A stretch of DNA of 11,390 nt from Rhodobacterales bacterium UBA3080 (lineage in GTDB: Bacteria; Pseudomonadota; Alphaproteobacteria; Rhodobacterales; Rhodobacteraceae). The notes under the pieces are model-generated. The model was not told the origin of the DNA. It made no database searches and saw nothing but the letters and a program-made list of their open reading frames with translations. This document shows, one piece after another, positions 1 to 6,274 of the stretch. Made by a program: the position numbers and the translations under genes. The stretch's first letter is position 1. Each line of letters starts with the position of its first letter. The stretch covers positions 1 to 11,390 of the forward strand of contig DFBM01000106.1 in assembly GCA_002366645.1 (NCBI GenBank). The letters are read 5' to 3'.

Positions 1-459
1 CAATGCGAAAAATGTCCGATATCGGAGCAATGTCTCGGACGGCAGCGCGGAATAGCGGCCACTTTGCCGAAGAAACGGCCGAAGCCCATAAAACCGGTCC
101 GATATGGCGTCGCGTATTTTGCGCGCAGGGATGATGGCGCTGTGCTGCTAGAAACCCGCCCGCAATCCGGACTGCTTGGTGGGATGCTGGCGCTGCCGAC
201 AACAGAATGGAGCGAAACGGCCGTTGACGAGGCACCTCCGGTAAAGGCGGACTGGGCGACTTTGCCAGAACCCGTAAAGCATACGTTCACACATTTTCAC
301 CTGCTACTAACGTTGCGCGTTGCAAATCCACCCACAGGTCACCCACCTGACCGCGGGGGTTTCATGAACGTTGACGAAACCACGCCGGGCACGCTGCCAA
401 CCGTGATGCGTAAAGCATTTGTTGCAGCTTCGACCGCTCTCGATGCAAACGGAGCTTGA
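1..459 (+). CDS. mutY: A/G-specific adenine DNA glycosylase, C-terminal part (5' end outside window)
   Basis: MutY removes adenine mispaired with 8-oxoguanine in base excision repair. The window opens in frame 1 inside the gene and shows its last 152 residues. Residues 2-11 of the visible part read CEKCPISEQC, which matches the last three cysteines (C-x2-C-x5-C) of the MutY/EndoIII 4Fe-4S cluster; the first cysteine and the HhH-GPD catalytic domain lie upstream. After a basic linker (KKRPKPIKP) comes the NUDIX-like C-terminal domain that recognises 8-oxoG, with the typical RYGVAYFARR strand, a GGMLALP stretch and the late KHTFTHFHL motif. The gene ends in TGA at 457-459, 24 bases before the next gene on the same strand, so the two may be co-transcribed. 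The cluster motif followed by this domain makes the identification firm. Confidence 0.95.
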   Translation, partial: QCEKCPISEQCLGRQRGIAATLPKKRPKPIKPVRYGVAYFARRDDGAVLLETRPQSGLLGGMLALPTTEWSETAVDEAPPVKADWATLPEPVKHTFTHFHLLLTLRVANPPTGHPPDRGGFMNVDETTPGTLPTVMRKAFVAASTALDANGA

Positions 460-483
460 AGTCCGGCCACAGGGTGTGATGAT

Positions 484-1638
484 GTGCCCGAAATTAGTAG
501 AGTTGAAACCATGCCAACCAAGACCTCACCATCAAGCGCCCTACCGTATTCGGTTTCCCTGATACTCGCCACAATCGTGGTCATCGCGGCAAGTTTCGGC
601 GGCTGGACAATTGCGTTGATCCCCTTGGTCGGGTTGGTGTTTAGTTCGATCCTAGACAGGTTGCTTTCTAACAACCTCGACAATCCAGATGCAGACGCCG
701 ACAGAGACAGCCTCTATTGGCACCGGATGCTAACTATCGTCTGGTTTCCGATACAATTGTTCTTCGTGATTTTCGCATTGATTGCCGCAACACGGTTTTC
801 GCATCTATCGACCGCAGAGAGCATTTTCCTGTTCATTTGCCTTGGTATCGCCACCGGAGGGATCGGTATCGTGTATGCGCATGAGCTGATTCATCAAAAG
901 GACAAGCTCGAAAGGAACCTAGGCGACGCGCTGTTGGCGATGGTGTTGTACGGGCATTTCCGGACAAAGCATATTCTAATTCATCACCGCTATGTCGGGA
1001 CGCCGGGTGATCCGGTGACCGCACGCTATAACGAAGGCTTCCACCGGTTTTTCTGGCGACTTTTGCCTGCGGGCCTGATCGCGTCATGGCAGCTCGAATC
1101 GCGGCGATTGGCAAAGCGTGACCGCAAACTTTGGGACCCGTCCAATCCGTTTTGGCGCTATGTCTCGTGGCCACTCGGATTTTTGTTAATGGCGTATTTG
1201 ATTGGTGGCTGGGCTGGAGTCGGCCTTTATCTTGTGCAGGCAGTGATTGCGATCACCTATCTGGAACTGACCAACTATGTCGAGCATTACGGACTGGTGC
1301 GCAAACACCTTGGCGACGGGAAATATGAACCTGTGCGCCCGCACCATTCGTGGAATTCTTCGCGGCGATTTACCAACTACTTGCTTATAAACCTGCAACG
1401 ACACTCCGATCATCACTATAAGCCCGAGCGCCGCTTTCCATTGCTGCAAACTTATTCCGAAACCGAAGCTCCGCAGTTACCCTACGGGTACCCGATTATG
1501 GCGGCGATCGCGTTTGTGCCGCCACTCTGGCGAAGGATCATGAACCCGCGTGTCCGAAAGTGGCGGGCTATGTATTATCCGGAGATCACCGACTGGAAGC
1601 CCTATAGCAAGGCAACAAATCCTAAGCCGCGTTCCTAA
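484..1638 (+). CDS. alkB: AlkB-family alkane 1-monooxygenase-like membrane di-iron hydroxylase
   Basis: Members of this family hydroxylate terminal carbons of medium-chain alkanes in the inner membrane, taking electrons from rubredoxin. The 384-residue protein has about six hydrophobic segments (roughly 21-37, 39-57, 83-102, 112-131, 228-241, 243-260). The histidine boxes are visible: HELIH (133-137), HILIHH (163-168) followed by RYVGTPGDP, the NYVEHYG motif (264-270), RPHHSWNS (285-292) and LQRHSDHH (304-311). In the second box the usual Glu before the first His (EHxxxHH) is Lys162, codon AAG at 967-969; all histidines are kept. The start is uncertain: GTG at 484 has AGGG nine bases upstream (471-474), while ATG at 511 would give 375 residues and lose no conserved part. 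No rubredoxin or rubredoxin reductase gene is in the window. The stop TAA (1636-1638) overlaps the stop of the convergent gene. The family is clear; the alkane substrate is inferred. Confidence 0.88.
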   Translation: MPEISRVETMPTKTSPSSALPYSVSLILATIVVIAASFGGWTIALIPLVGLVFSSILDRLLSNNLDNPDADADRDSLYWHRMLTIVWFPIQLFFVIFALIAATRFSHLSTAESIFLFICLGIATGGIGIVYAHELIHQKDKLERNLGDALLAMVLYGHFRTKHILIHHRYVGTPGDPVTARYNEGFHRFFWRLLPAGLIASWQLESRRLAKRDRKLWDPSNPFWRYVSWPLGFLLMAYLIGGWAGVGLYLVQAVIAITYLELTNYVEHYGLVRKHLGDGKYEPVRPHHSWNSSRRFTNYLLINLQRHSDHHYKPERRFPLLQTYSETEAPQLPYGYPIMAAIAFVPPLWRRIMNPRVRKWRAMYYPEITDWKPYSKATNPKPRS

Positions 1639-2207
1639 TCCGACTTTTCGGCAACCCGCCGCCCGTAGCTACCATAGGTGTGCGTGTTCACATCTGCATC
1701 GGAACGATTAATCGAATGAACTTCGGGGTTGCCGGCATAATCAAAATTCACACCAGCGCCTTCGATTAGCCTATTCATCATATTGAAAAGCGCGCAAACC
1801 TGCGTCGCTTCATATAGCGCCTCTTCCGTCCAGCCAGCGTCGTAAACGGCCTGAGCGTCGGCGCTCACTATCTTGCTCGGTAATGTGTTCACCTTTTGCA
1901 CATATCGCAAAATAGGTTTCAGCTTATCGATACCGCCGACGCTGTCGAGATCGTTGACCAACCCGTCTATCATTGCTTCATCAATACCGAAGGCTTCGGC
2001 GTAAATCTTGTGTGCGCCATAACAAAAAGTGCAGGCATTTAGGCTGGAAACATAGGTCGCGATCAGTTCACGCTCGGCCTTTGACAGCTCACCTTCGTCG
2101 CGAAGAATTGCGTCGGTGTATTCCATTAACGGGGTAACGCCGCGTGGAAACAGGCTGAACAGGTCCGAAAGATGGCTGGTTTCAGGCAGTCGCGGCAAGA
2201 ATGGCAT
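1635..2207 (-). CDS. AhpD-like / carboxymuconolactone decarboxylase (CMD) family peroxidase-related protein
   Basis: This 190-residue protein carries the AhpD active-site pattern: E47, C59, C62 and H66, spaced E-x11-C-x2-C-x3-H (local sequence ACTFCYGAH), as in the alkylhydroperoxidase AhpD. In that family the CxxC pair works as a thiol peroxidase or disulfide reductant, with Glu and His in proton relay. The length and the 'LIATYVSSLNACTFCYGAH' context fit the peroxidase-related CMD subfamily. The ATG at 2207 has a strong GGAGG (2213-2217) five bases away. The gene starts 20 bases after smpB ends on the same strand, so it is probably the last gene of the dapA cluster. Its TAG stop overlaps the alkB TAA by four bases on the opposite strand. 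The cellular substrate and reductant cannot be told from the sequence. Confidence 0.85.
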   Translation of the reverse strand: MPFLPRLPETSHLSDLFSLFPRGVTPLMEYTDAILRDEGELSKAERELIATYVSSLNACTFCYGAHKIYAEAFGIDEAMIDGLVNDLDSVGGIDKLKPILRYVQKVNTLPSKIVSADAQAVYDAGWTEEALYEATQVCALFNMMNRLIEGAGVNFDYAGNPEVHSINRSDADVNTHTYGSYGRRVAEKSD

Positions 2208-2227
2208 CTTCGCCTCCGTTAATTAAG

Positions 2228-2707
2228 TTAACCTTTATCGCGCAGCAGCCGCGACTTCTGGCGAGCCCAGTCACGCTTTTTATCGGTCTCGCGTTTGTCC
2301 TGTTTTTGCTTGCCTTTGGCGATGCCGAGCAGCAGTTTCGCACGACCCTTGTCGTTGAAGTAAATCTTCAGCGGCACAAGCGTCATTCCCTGACGACCGA
2401 TCTGTTGCCACATCTTCGACAGTTGCCTTTTGTTCACCAACAGCTTGCGTTTGCGGCGTTCTTCATGCGCGAAGGTTTTTGCCTGCTCGTACGCCGGAAT
2501 ATATCCGTTGATCAGCCAGAGCTCGCCATCCTCGACGGTGGCATAGCTTTCGGCAATATTTGCCTTGCCGGTTCGCAGCGATTTCACTTCGGAACCTTCC
2601 AGCACGATACCGCACTCAACCGTATCCTCGACCGCATAATTATACCGCGCCTTCCGGTTCTCGGCGACGGTCTTGTTATTTGGATCAGCTTTTTTACGCG
2701 GTGCCAT
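2228..2707 (-). CDS. smpB: SsrA-binding protein SmpB
   Basis: SmpB binds tmRNA and brings it to the A site of stalled ribosomes for trans-translation. The 159-residue protein is full length for the family. Diagnostic segments are ENRKARYNY (16-24), GIVLEGSEVKSLR (33-45), a YIPAYEQ stretch near 69-75, PLKIYFNDKGRAKLLLGIAKGK (112-133) and the basic C-terminal tail DKRETDKKRDWARQKSRL (137-154), which enters the mRNA channel in known structures. The ATG (2705-2707) overlaps the TGA of the upstream P-loop gene by one base (TGATG) and lacks a good Shine-Dalgarno of its own, which suggests translational coupling. No ssrA gene is in this window. Placement downstream of dapA is, as I recall, common in alphaproteobacteria. 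Confidence 0.98.
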   Translation of the reverse strand: MAPRKKADPNNKTVAENRKARYNYAVEDTVECGIVLEGSEVKSLRTGKANIAESYATVEDGELWLINGYIPAYEQAKTFAHEERRKRKLLVNKRQLSKMWQQIGRQGMTLVPLKIYFNDKGRAKLLLGIAKGKQKQDKRETDKKRDWARQKSRLLRDKG

Positions 2708-3219
2708 CAGTCAGTTATCCGTACGCCCGACAGTCGGGCCATTTCTTCGTCGCTCGGGGCTTCCCAAAGCGACTCGATAAAATCGAACATGTCACGAGTA
2801 ACCTCGAACTGGAAGGTCTCGGCTTGTTCAGCATTTCGTTTCAACACCCGCTGCCATCGGGTATCGGTGGGGACATCGCGGAAATGGAGCTGTGTCGCGA
2901 AACCATTCTCGTCAGCCCAGTTAACAAAAATATCCCGTTCAATTCTGTTCGTCAGACCGCAGTCGAAAATCGCAGGCACATTCAGCGAGACCAGCCGCTC
3001 CGCAACATCCCGCATCTGGGCACAATTACGTTGCACCCGCTCGTAAAACCACTCGTATAGGTTTTCGTCGGGTTTATCGGAGTTGTGCAAACGCTGCATC
3101 CATTCGTCGATCGAAAAGCGCACTCCGTCAACGGGGCGCGCCAGTTCTTCCGAATACGTCGATTTCCCAGCACCCGTTGCCCCGCAGACGAGATATATGT
3201 CGGCACGGCGATCAGGCAT
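2707..3219 (-). CDS. P-loop kinase-like ATPase (AAA_33 / zeta-toxin-like fold), function unknown
   Basis: This is a single-domain 170-residue protein with an N-terminal Walker A motif, GATGAGKST (13-21), directly after a hydrophobic strand (IYLVC). Other family-like points are FSIDEW (36-40), whose Asp38 sits where substrate or magnesium contacts occur in related small kinases, the strand AIFDCGL (83-89) as a Walker-B-like element, Arg92 and Arg95 just after it, and RVLKRN (124-129) as a possible lid arginine region. This layout matches the AAA_33 group, which includes polynucleotide kinase, zeta toxin and chloramphenicol phosphotransferase relatives. The substrate is not evident. It starts two bases after dapA stops and overlaps smpB by one base, so it is translated as the middle cistron. 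Nothing resembling an antitoxin partner is adjacent, so a toxin role is not supported. Confidence 0.8.
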   Translation of the reverse strand: MPDRRADIYLVCGATGAGKSTYSEELARPVDGVRFSIDEWMQRLHNSDKPDENLYEWFYERVQRNCAQMRDVAERLVSLNVPAIFDCGLTNRIERDIFVNWADENGFATQLHFRDVPTDTRWQRVLKRNAEQAETFQFEVTRDMFDFIESLWEAPSDEEMARLSGVRITD

Positions 3220-3221
3220 GG

Positions 3222-4097
3222 CTAGTTTATCAACCCCGCAAAACGCATTGCATCTTCGATCTGGGTTTTAGTTTCCGGCAACAACCCCGTCAGCGGCGAG
3301 CGCACCTCGTCCGTGCACTTTCCAAGAAGCGTCAGACCATGCTTTGCGCCGACAACCCCCGGCTCCGCGAATATAGCGGTGTGGAGCGGCATAAGCTTAT
3401 CCTGCAACGCCAACGCTTTGGTGTAATCACCCGCAAGCGTAGCTTCCTGAAATTCTGCACAGAGTTTAGGCGCGACGTTCGCGGTAACGGAGATACAGCC
3501 GTGACCGCCATGCGCGTTATAGCCAAGCGCCGAGGCATCTTCGCCGGAAAGCTGAAGGAAATCGTTGCCGCAAGAAATACGCTGTTCGGAAACACGGGTA
3601 ATGTCACCGGTTGCGTCTTTAACACCGACGATCCGAGGCAGTTTCGCAAGCTCACCCATGGTTTCGGGTGTCATATCAACAACCGAGCGACCCGGAATGT
3701 TGTAGATGACGATTGGAATGTCGCTAGCGTCGTGAACAGCCGTAAAATGCGCAATCAAACCGCGCTGGGTCGGCTTGTTGTAGTATGGCGTCACCACCAG
3801 TGCCCCGTCTGCGCCGACTTTTTCGGCGAATTGCACAAAGCGGATCGCCTCGACGGTGTTATTCGAACCAGCACCCGCAATAACAGGCACACGACCGGCG
3901 GTGGTTTGAACTACCACCTCGATCACACGTTCATGCTCGTCATGGCTAAGTGTCGGGGATTCACCGGTAGTGCCGACGGGCACCAAACCATGGCTGCCCT
4001 CGGCAATATGCCATTCAACGAGCGCCTTCAGCGCATCTTCGTCCACCTTGCCGTTTTTGAACGGGGTGATAAGCGCTGGCATGGAACCTTTGAACAT
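3222..4097 (-). CDS. dapA: 4-hydroxy-tetrahydrodipicolinate synthase DapA
   Basis: DapA condenses pyruvate with aspartate-4-semialdehyde, the first committed step to diaminopimelate and lysine. With the start chosen here the protein has 291 residues, the usual length. The catalytic residues align with the E. coli enzyme one position lower: Thr43-Thr44 in VGTTGES, Tyr132 and Arg137 in YNIPGRS, and the Schiff-base Lys160 in GVKDATGD. The frame also has an ATG at 4118 that would add seven residues (MKYRRPP). I prefer 4097 because GGAGG (4104-4108) lies six bases upstream and the protein then begins MFKGSMPALITPF, as is typical. The gene heads a cluster with the P-loop kinase and smpB and diverges from the lytic transglycosylase gene. 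Confidence 0.96.
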   Translation of the reverse strand: MFKGSMPALITPFKNGKVDEDALKALVEWHIAEGSHGLVPVGTTGESPTLSHDEHERVIEVVVQTTAGRVPVIAGAGSNNTVEAIRFVQFAEKVGADGALVVTPYYNKPTQRGLIAHFTAVHDASDIPIVIYNIPGRSVVDMTPETMGELAKLPRIVGVKDATGDITRVSEQRISCGNDFLQLSGEDASALGYNAHGGHGCISVTANVAPKLCAEFQEATLAGDYTKALALQDKLMPLHTAIFAEPGVVGAKHGLTLLGKCTDEVRSPLTGLLPETKTQIEDAMRFAGLIN

Positions 4098-4103
4098 TGG
4101 GGG

Positions 4104-4108
4104 CCTCC
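4104..4108 (-). promoter_or_regulatory. Shine-Dalgarno that decides the dapA start
   Basis: GGAGG on the minus strand lies six bases before ATG 4097-4095. It would sit inside the coding region if translation began at the upstream ATG (4118-4116), so it favours the 291-residue DapA. Confidence 0.75.
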
Positions 4109-4116
4109 GATATTTC

Positions 4117-4143
4117 ATTATGAGTCTCTGCCCGATTTGGCAG
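4117..4143 (-). promoter_or_regulatory. Candidate promoter for the dapA cluster
   Basis: On the minus strand CATAAT (4122-4117) matches the sigma-70 -10 consensus at five of six positions. CTGCCA (4143-4138) matches the -35 consensus at four of six, but the spacer is only 15 bases. A start about seven bases downstream of the -10 would fall near 4110, just before GGAGG at 4108-4104 and downstream of the alternative ATG at 4118, which agrees with translation from 4097. This is a motif match by eye only. Confidence 0.3.
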
Positions 4144-4190
4144 CGGCGCGAAACTAACGGCGAATTGCCGCCACCGCAAGCAAGCGATAC

Positions 4191-4220
4191 GAGACATATA
4201 GGTTAGATGGGTGCTATACG
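4191..4220 (+). promoter_or_regulatory. Candidate promoter for the lytic transglycosylase gene
   Basis: GAGACA (4191-4196) and TATACG (4215-4220) each match the sigma-70 -35 and -10 consensus at four of six positions, with an 18-base spacer. Transcription would start near 4227, about 27 bases before ATG 4254, which has GAGG at 4246-4249. The 4098-4253 interval between the divergent genes holds no other gene that I can see. The motif match is weak. Confidence 0.28.
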
Positions 4221-4253
4221 GTAGAAAAATACAAAAATATATGTTGAGGCACT

Positions 4254-6221
4254 ATGAATTTCTCAAATTTACGCAGGGTTTTACCCATTGCGTTGGCAAT
4301 CCTTGCCGGTAGCTTTTCAGTCGTTTCCGCCCAGACTCCCGCAAAAAACGGCGAGGGGCTCGCAGCTGCCTTGTCTGCTGCAGGGAACGGGTTGTGGGAA
4401 GACGCTGCAGATATTGCCGCGCGAAACCAAGACCCGGTTGCTGGTGAAATCATTGAATGGACACGTTTGCGCGCCGGTCGCGGCAGTTTCGCGGAGTACG
4501 AGGCTTTTCTTTCAGCCAATCCCGATTGGCCCGGCTTACCATTGTTGCAAAAGGTCTCGGAAGAAACCATTCCCGACGATTTGAAACCCCAGAGGGTTGT
4601 TGATTATTTCCAGACTCAAAGACCGCAAACCGGCTGGGGTGCCATGCGACTGGCCAATGCATATCTGTCGTTGGGTAAACCGTCCGAAGCCGCGTTTGAA
4701 GTGACGCGAGCGTGGCGTGAATTCTCGCTCAGCACGCAGGAACAAGATGCCCTTTGGGGCGCTTTCCCAAAAACGCTAAAACCCCATAACGCCGAACGGC
4801 TGGATGCTTTGCTATGGAAGCGCAAATCTACCGAAGCCAGCCGGATGTTACCTCTTGTCTCCGCGGATGAACGACAGTTGGCCGAGGTTCGCATCGCCTT
4901 GCAGCGCAATAAAAACGGTGTTGATGCCCTGATCGCAGCCTTGCCTACATCCAGCAAAAACAGTGCCGGTCTGGCTTACGACCGTTTCCGCTGGCGTGTA
5001 GGCAAAGACAATTGGGACAGCGCGCACGACATGTTGGTTGAACGCTCCGGTTCCCTCGAAAGTCTTGGTCGTTCCGAGTACTGGTCCGATCGGCGCCGAA
5101 CTTACGCTCGTCGCGCCATGCGTGCCGATGATAATCGCACGGCCTACTTCCTTGCCAGCCAACATTTCCTTACCCCGGATCAAAGCGGATACTCGGATCT
5201 GGAATGGCTTTCCGGATTTCTCGCACTCCGCAAACTGGATGATCCGGCACGCGCGGTTAAGCATTTCGAAAACTTCCGCCGCTCGATCGCCTCTCCTATC
5301 AGTGTCGGACGGGCGGGATACTGGCTGGGTCGCGCCTACGAAGCCATGGGGGATTCTACCAATGCACGGTCCTCCTACGCCCTCGCAGCAACCTACCAGA
5401 CCAGCTTTTATGGCCAACTCGCCGCCGAACGCGCCGGACTAGCACCAGATCAAAGCGTTGCGGGCAAGGACATCCCGCCAGACTGGACGAAACAAGCGTT
5501 CCTGCGCAGCGACTCGGTTCGCGCCGGCTTTCTATTCCACTTCGCAGGCGAAGAACTGCAAACTCGGCGATTCCTTACTCACGCGTCAGAATCCATGACC
5601 TTGCCACAACGCGCCGCTTTGGGACAACTCGCTCTCGATCTGGGGTCGCCAAATACCGCGCTGAAGGTCGCCAAGGAAGCTGCGATAAGTGGCGGAGTAA
5701 TTCCGGCGTCCTACTATCCGGTAACTGACCTCGCCGAAATCGAAAGTCCTGTTCCCGCTGAACTGGCGCTTGCAATCGCGCGTCAGGAGAGTGAGTTCAA
5801 TCCAAACGCCCAGAGCCCCGTCGGTGCACTGGGACTAATGCAGGTTATGCCAGCAACCGGTAAATCGGTGGCGAAAGATCTAGGCGTCTCGTTTTCAACC
5901 AAACGATTGGCGGGCGACTGGGAGTTCAACGCACATATTGGCACTGCATACCTCGCAGATATGCTTGAACGCTTCGATGGATCAACACTTTTGGCCGCCG
6001 CAGCTTATAACGCAGGACCTCGACGCGCGGATCGTTGGATGGCTGATTACGGCGACCCGCGTTCGGCGAACATCGATGCAATCGACTGGATCGAGACAAT
6101 CCCGTTCCGCGAAACGCGAAACTACGTGATGCGCGTGAACGAAGCCCTGTTTGTCTACCGCGCGCGCCTTTCAGGCACAGCGCCGACGATGAATCTGGAG
6201 GCGAGCCTAAACGGTCGCTGA
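4254..6221 (+). CDS. slt: Periplasmic soluble lytic murein transglycosylase (Slt70-type)
   Basis: The protein cleaves the MurNAc-GlcNAc bond in peptidoglycan, forming 1,6-anhydro-muropeptides. It has 655 residues, a normal length for Slt-type enzymes. An N-terminal signal peptide has a basic start (NLRR), a hydrophobic core (VLPIALAILAGSFSVV) and a likely cleavage after SAQ or VSA near residue 26. Residues about 30-480 are an alpha-helical, TPR-like superhelix rich in Ala and Trp (for example GYWLGRAYEAMGD near 355-367), as in the Slt70 ring. The catalytic SLT domain begins near 500: Glu512 in AIARQESEFNP is the catalytic acid, followed by GALGLMQVMPATG (524-536), AYNAGPRR (584-591) and IPFRETRNYVMRV (616-628). 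GAGG (4246-4249) lies four bases before the ATG. It diverges from dapA. Confidence 0.95.
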   Translation: MNFSNLRRVLPIALAILAGSFSVVSAQTPAKNGEGLAAALSAAGNGLWEDAADIAARNQDPVAGEIIEWTRLRAGRGSFAEYEAFLSANPDWPGLPLLQKVSEETIPDDLKPQRVVDYFQTQRPQTGWGAMRLANAYLSLGKPSEAAFEVTRAWREFSLSTQEQDALWGAFPKTLKPHNAERLDALLWKRKSTEASRMLPLVSADERQLAEVRIALQRNKNGVDALIAALPTSSKNSAGLAYDRFRWRVGKDNWDSAHDMLVERSGSLESLGRSEYWSDRRRTYARRAMRADDNRTAYFLASQHFLTPDQSGYSDLEWLSGFLALRKLDDPARAVKHFENFRRSIASPISVGRAGYWLGRAYEAMGDSTNARSSYALAATYQTSFYGQLAAERAGLAPDQSVAGKDIPPDWTKQAFLRSDSVRAGFLFHFAGEELQTRRFLTHASESMTLPQRAALGQLALDLGSPNTALKVAKEAAISGGVIPASYYPVTDLAEIESPVPAELALAIARQESEFNPNAQSPVGALGLMQVMPATGKSVAKDLGVSFSTKRLAGDWEFNAHIGTAYLADMLERFDGSTLLAAAAYNAGPRRADRWMADYGDPRSANIDAIDWIETIPFRETRNYVMRVNEALFVYRARLSGTAPTMNLEASLNGR

Positions 6222-6258
6222 TTGCCACAAAAAGGAACTTTTAATTCCGGCGGGCGTC

Positions 6259-6264
6259 TATACA
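6259..6264 (+). promoter_or_regulatory. Candidate -10 element for a leaderless CoA-transferase transcript
   Basis: TATACA lies ten bases before ATG 6275. No convincing -35 is seen at the right distance (6236-6241 reads AACTTT). A transcript starting about seven bases after this -10 would begin at about 6271-6275, at or next to the start codon, which would explain why no Shine-Dalgarno is visible before the gene. This is inference from a single motif. Confidence 0.3.
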
Positions 6265-6274
6265 CTCCGTTTCC

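Noticed and set aside
2201..3046. Plus-strand open frame (281 codons) opposite smpB and the P-loop gene
   Set aside because: It is an antisense shadow of two well-supported genes, with no family resemblance.
2707..3219. Zeta-type toxin of a toxin-antitoxin pair
   Set aside because: The fold is related, but there is no small antitoxin gene beside it; its neighbours are dapA and smpB in a housekeeping cluster.
3177..4157. Long plus-strand open frame (326 codons) opposite dapA
   Set aside because: It lies fully antisense to a clear dapA, its product is rich in Arg, His and Cys with no recognisable domain, and it has no supporting start context.
4158..4170. CGGC-GAATT-GCCG inverted repeat in the dapA/slt intergenic region as an operator
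   Set aside because: A four-base stem around a five-base loop is expected by chance in GC-rich DNA, and no second copy is present.
4848..5417. Minus-strand open frame (189 codons) inside slt
   Set aside because: It is antisense to the Slt helical domain; the composition is a shadow and no motif is seen.
6229..6248. Possible terminator hairpin between slt and the CoA-transferase
   Set aside because: The only stems are AAAAG/CTTTT with a three-base loop or GGAA/TTCC with a seven-base loop; both are short and AT-rich, and there is no following T-run.
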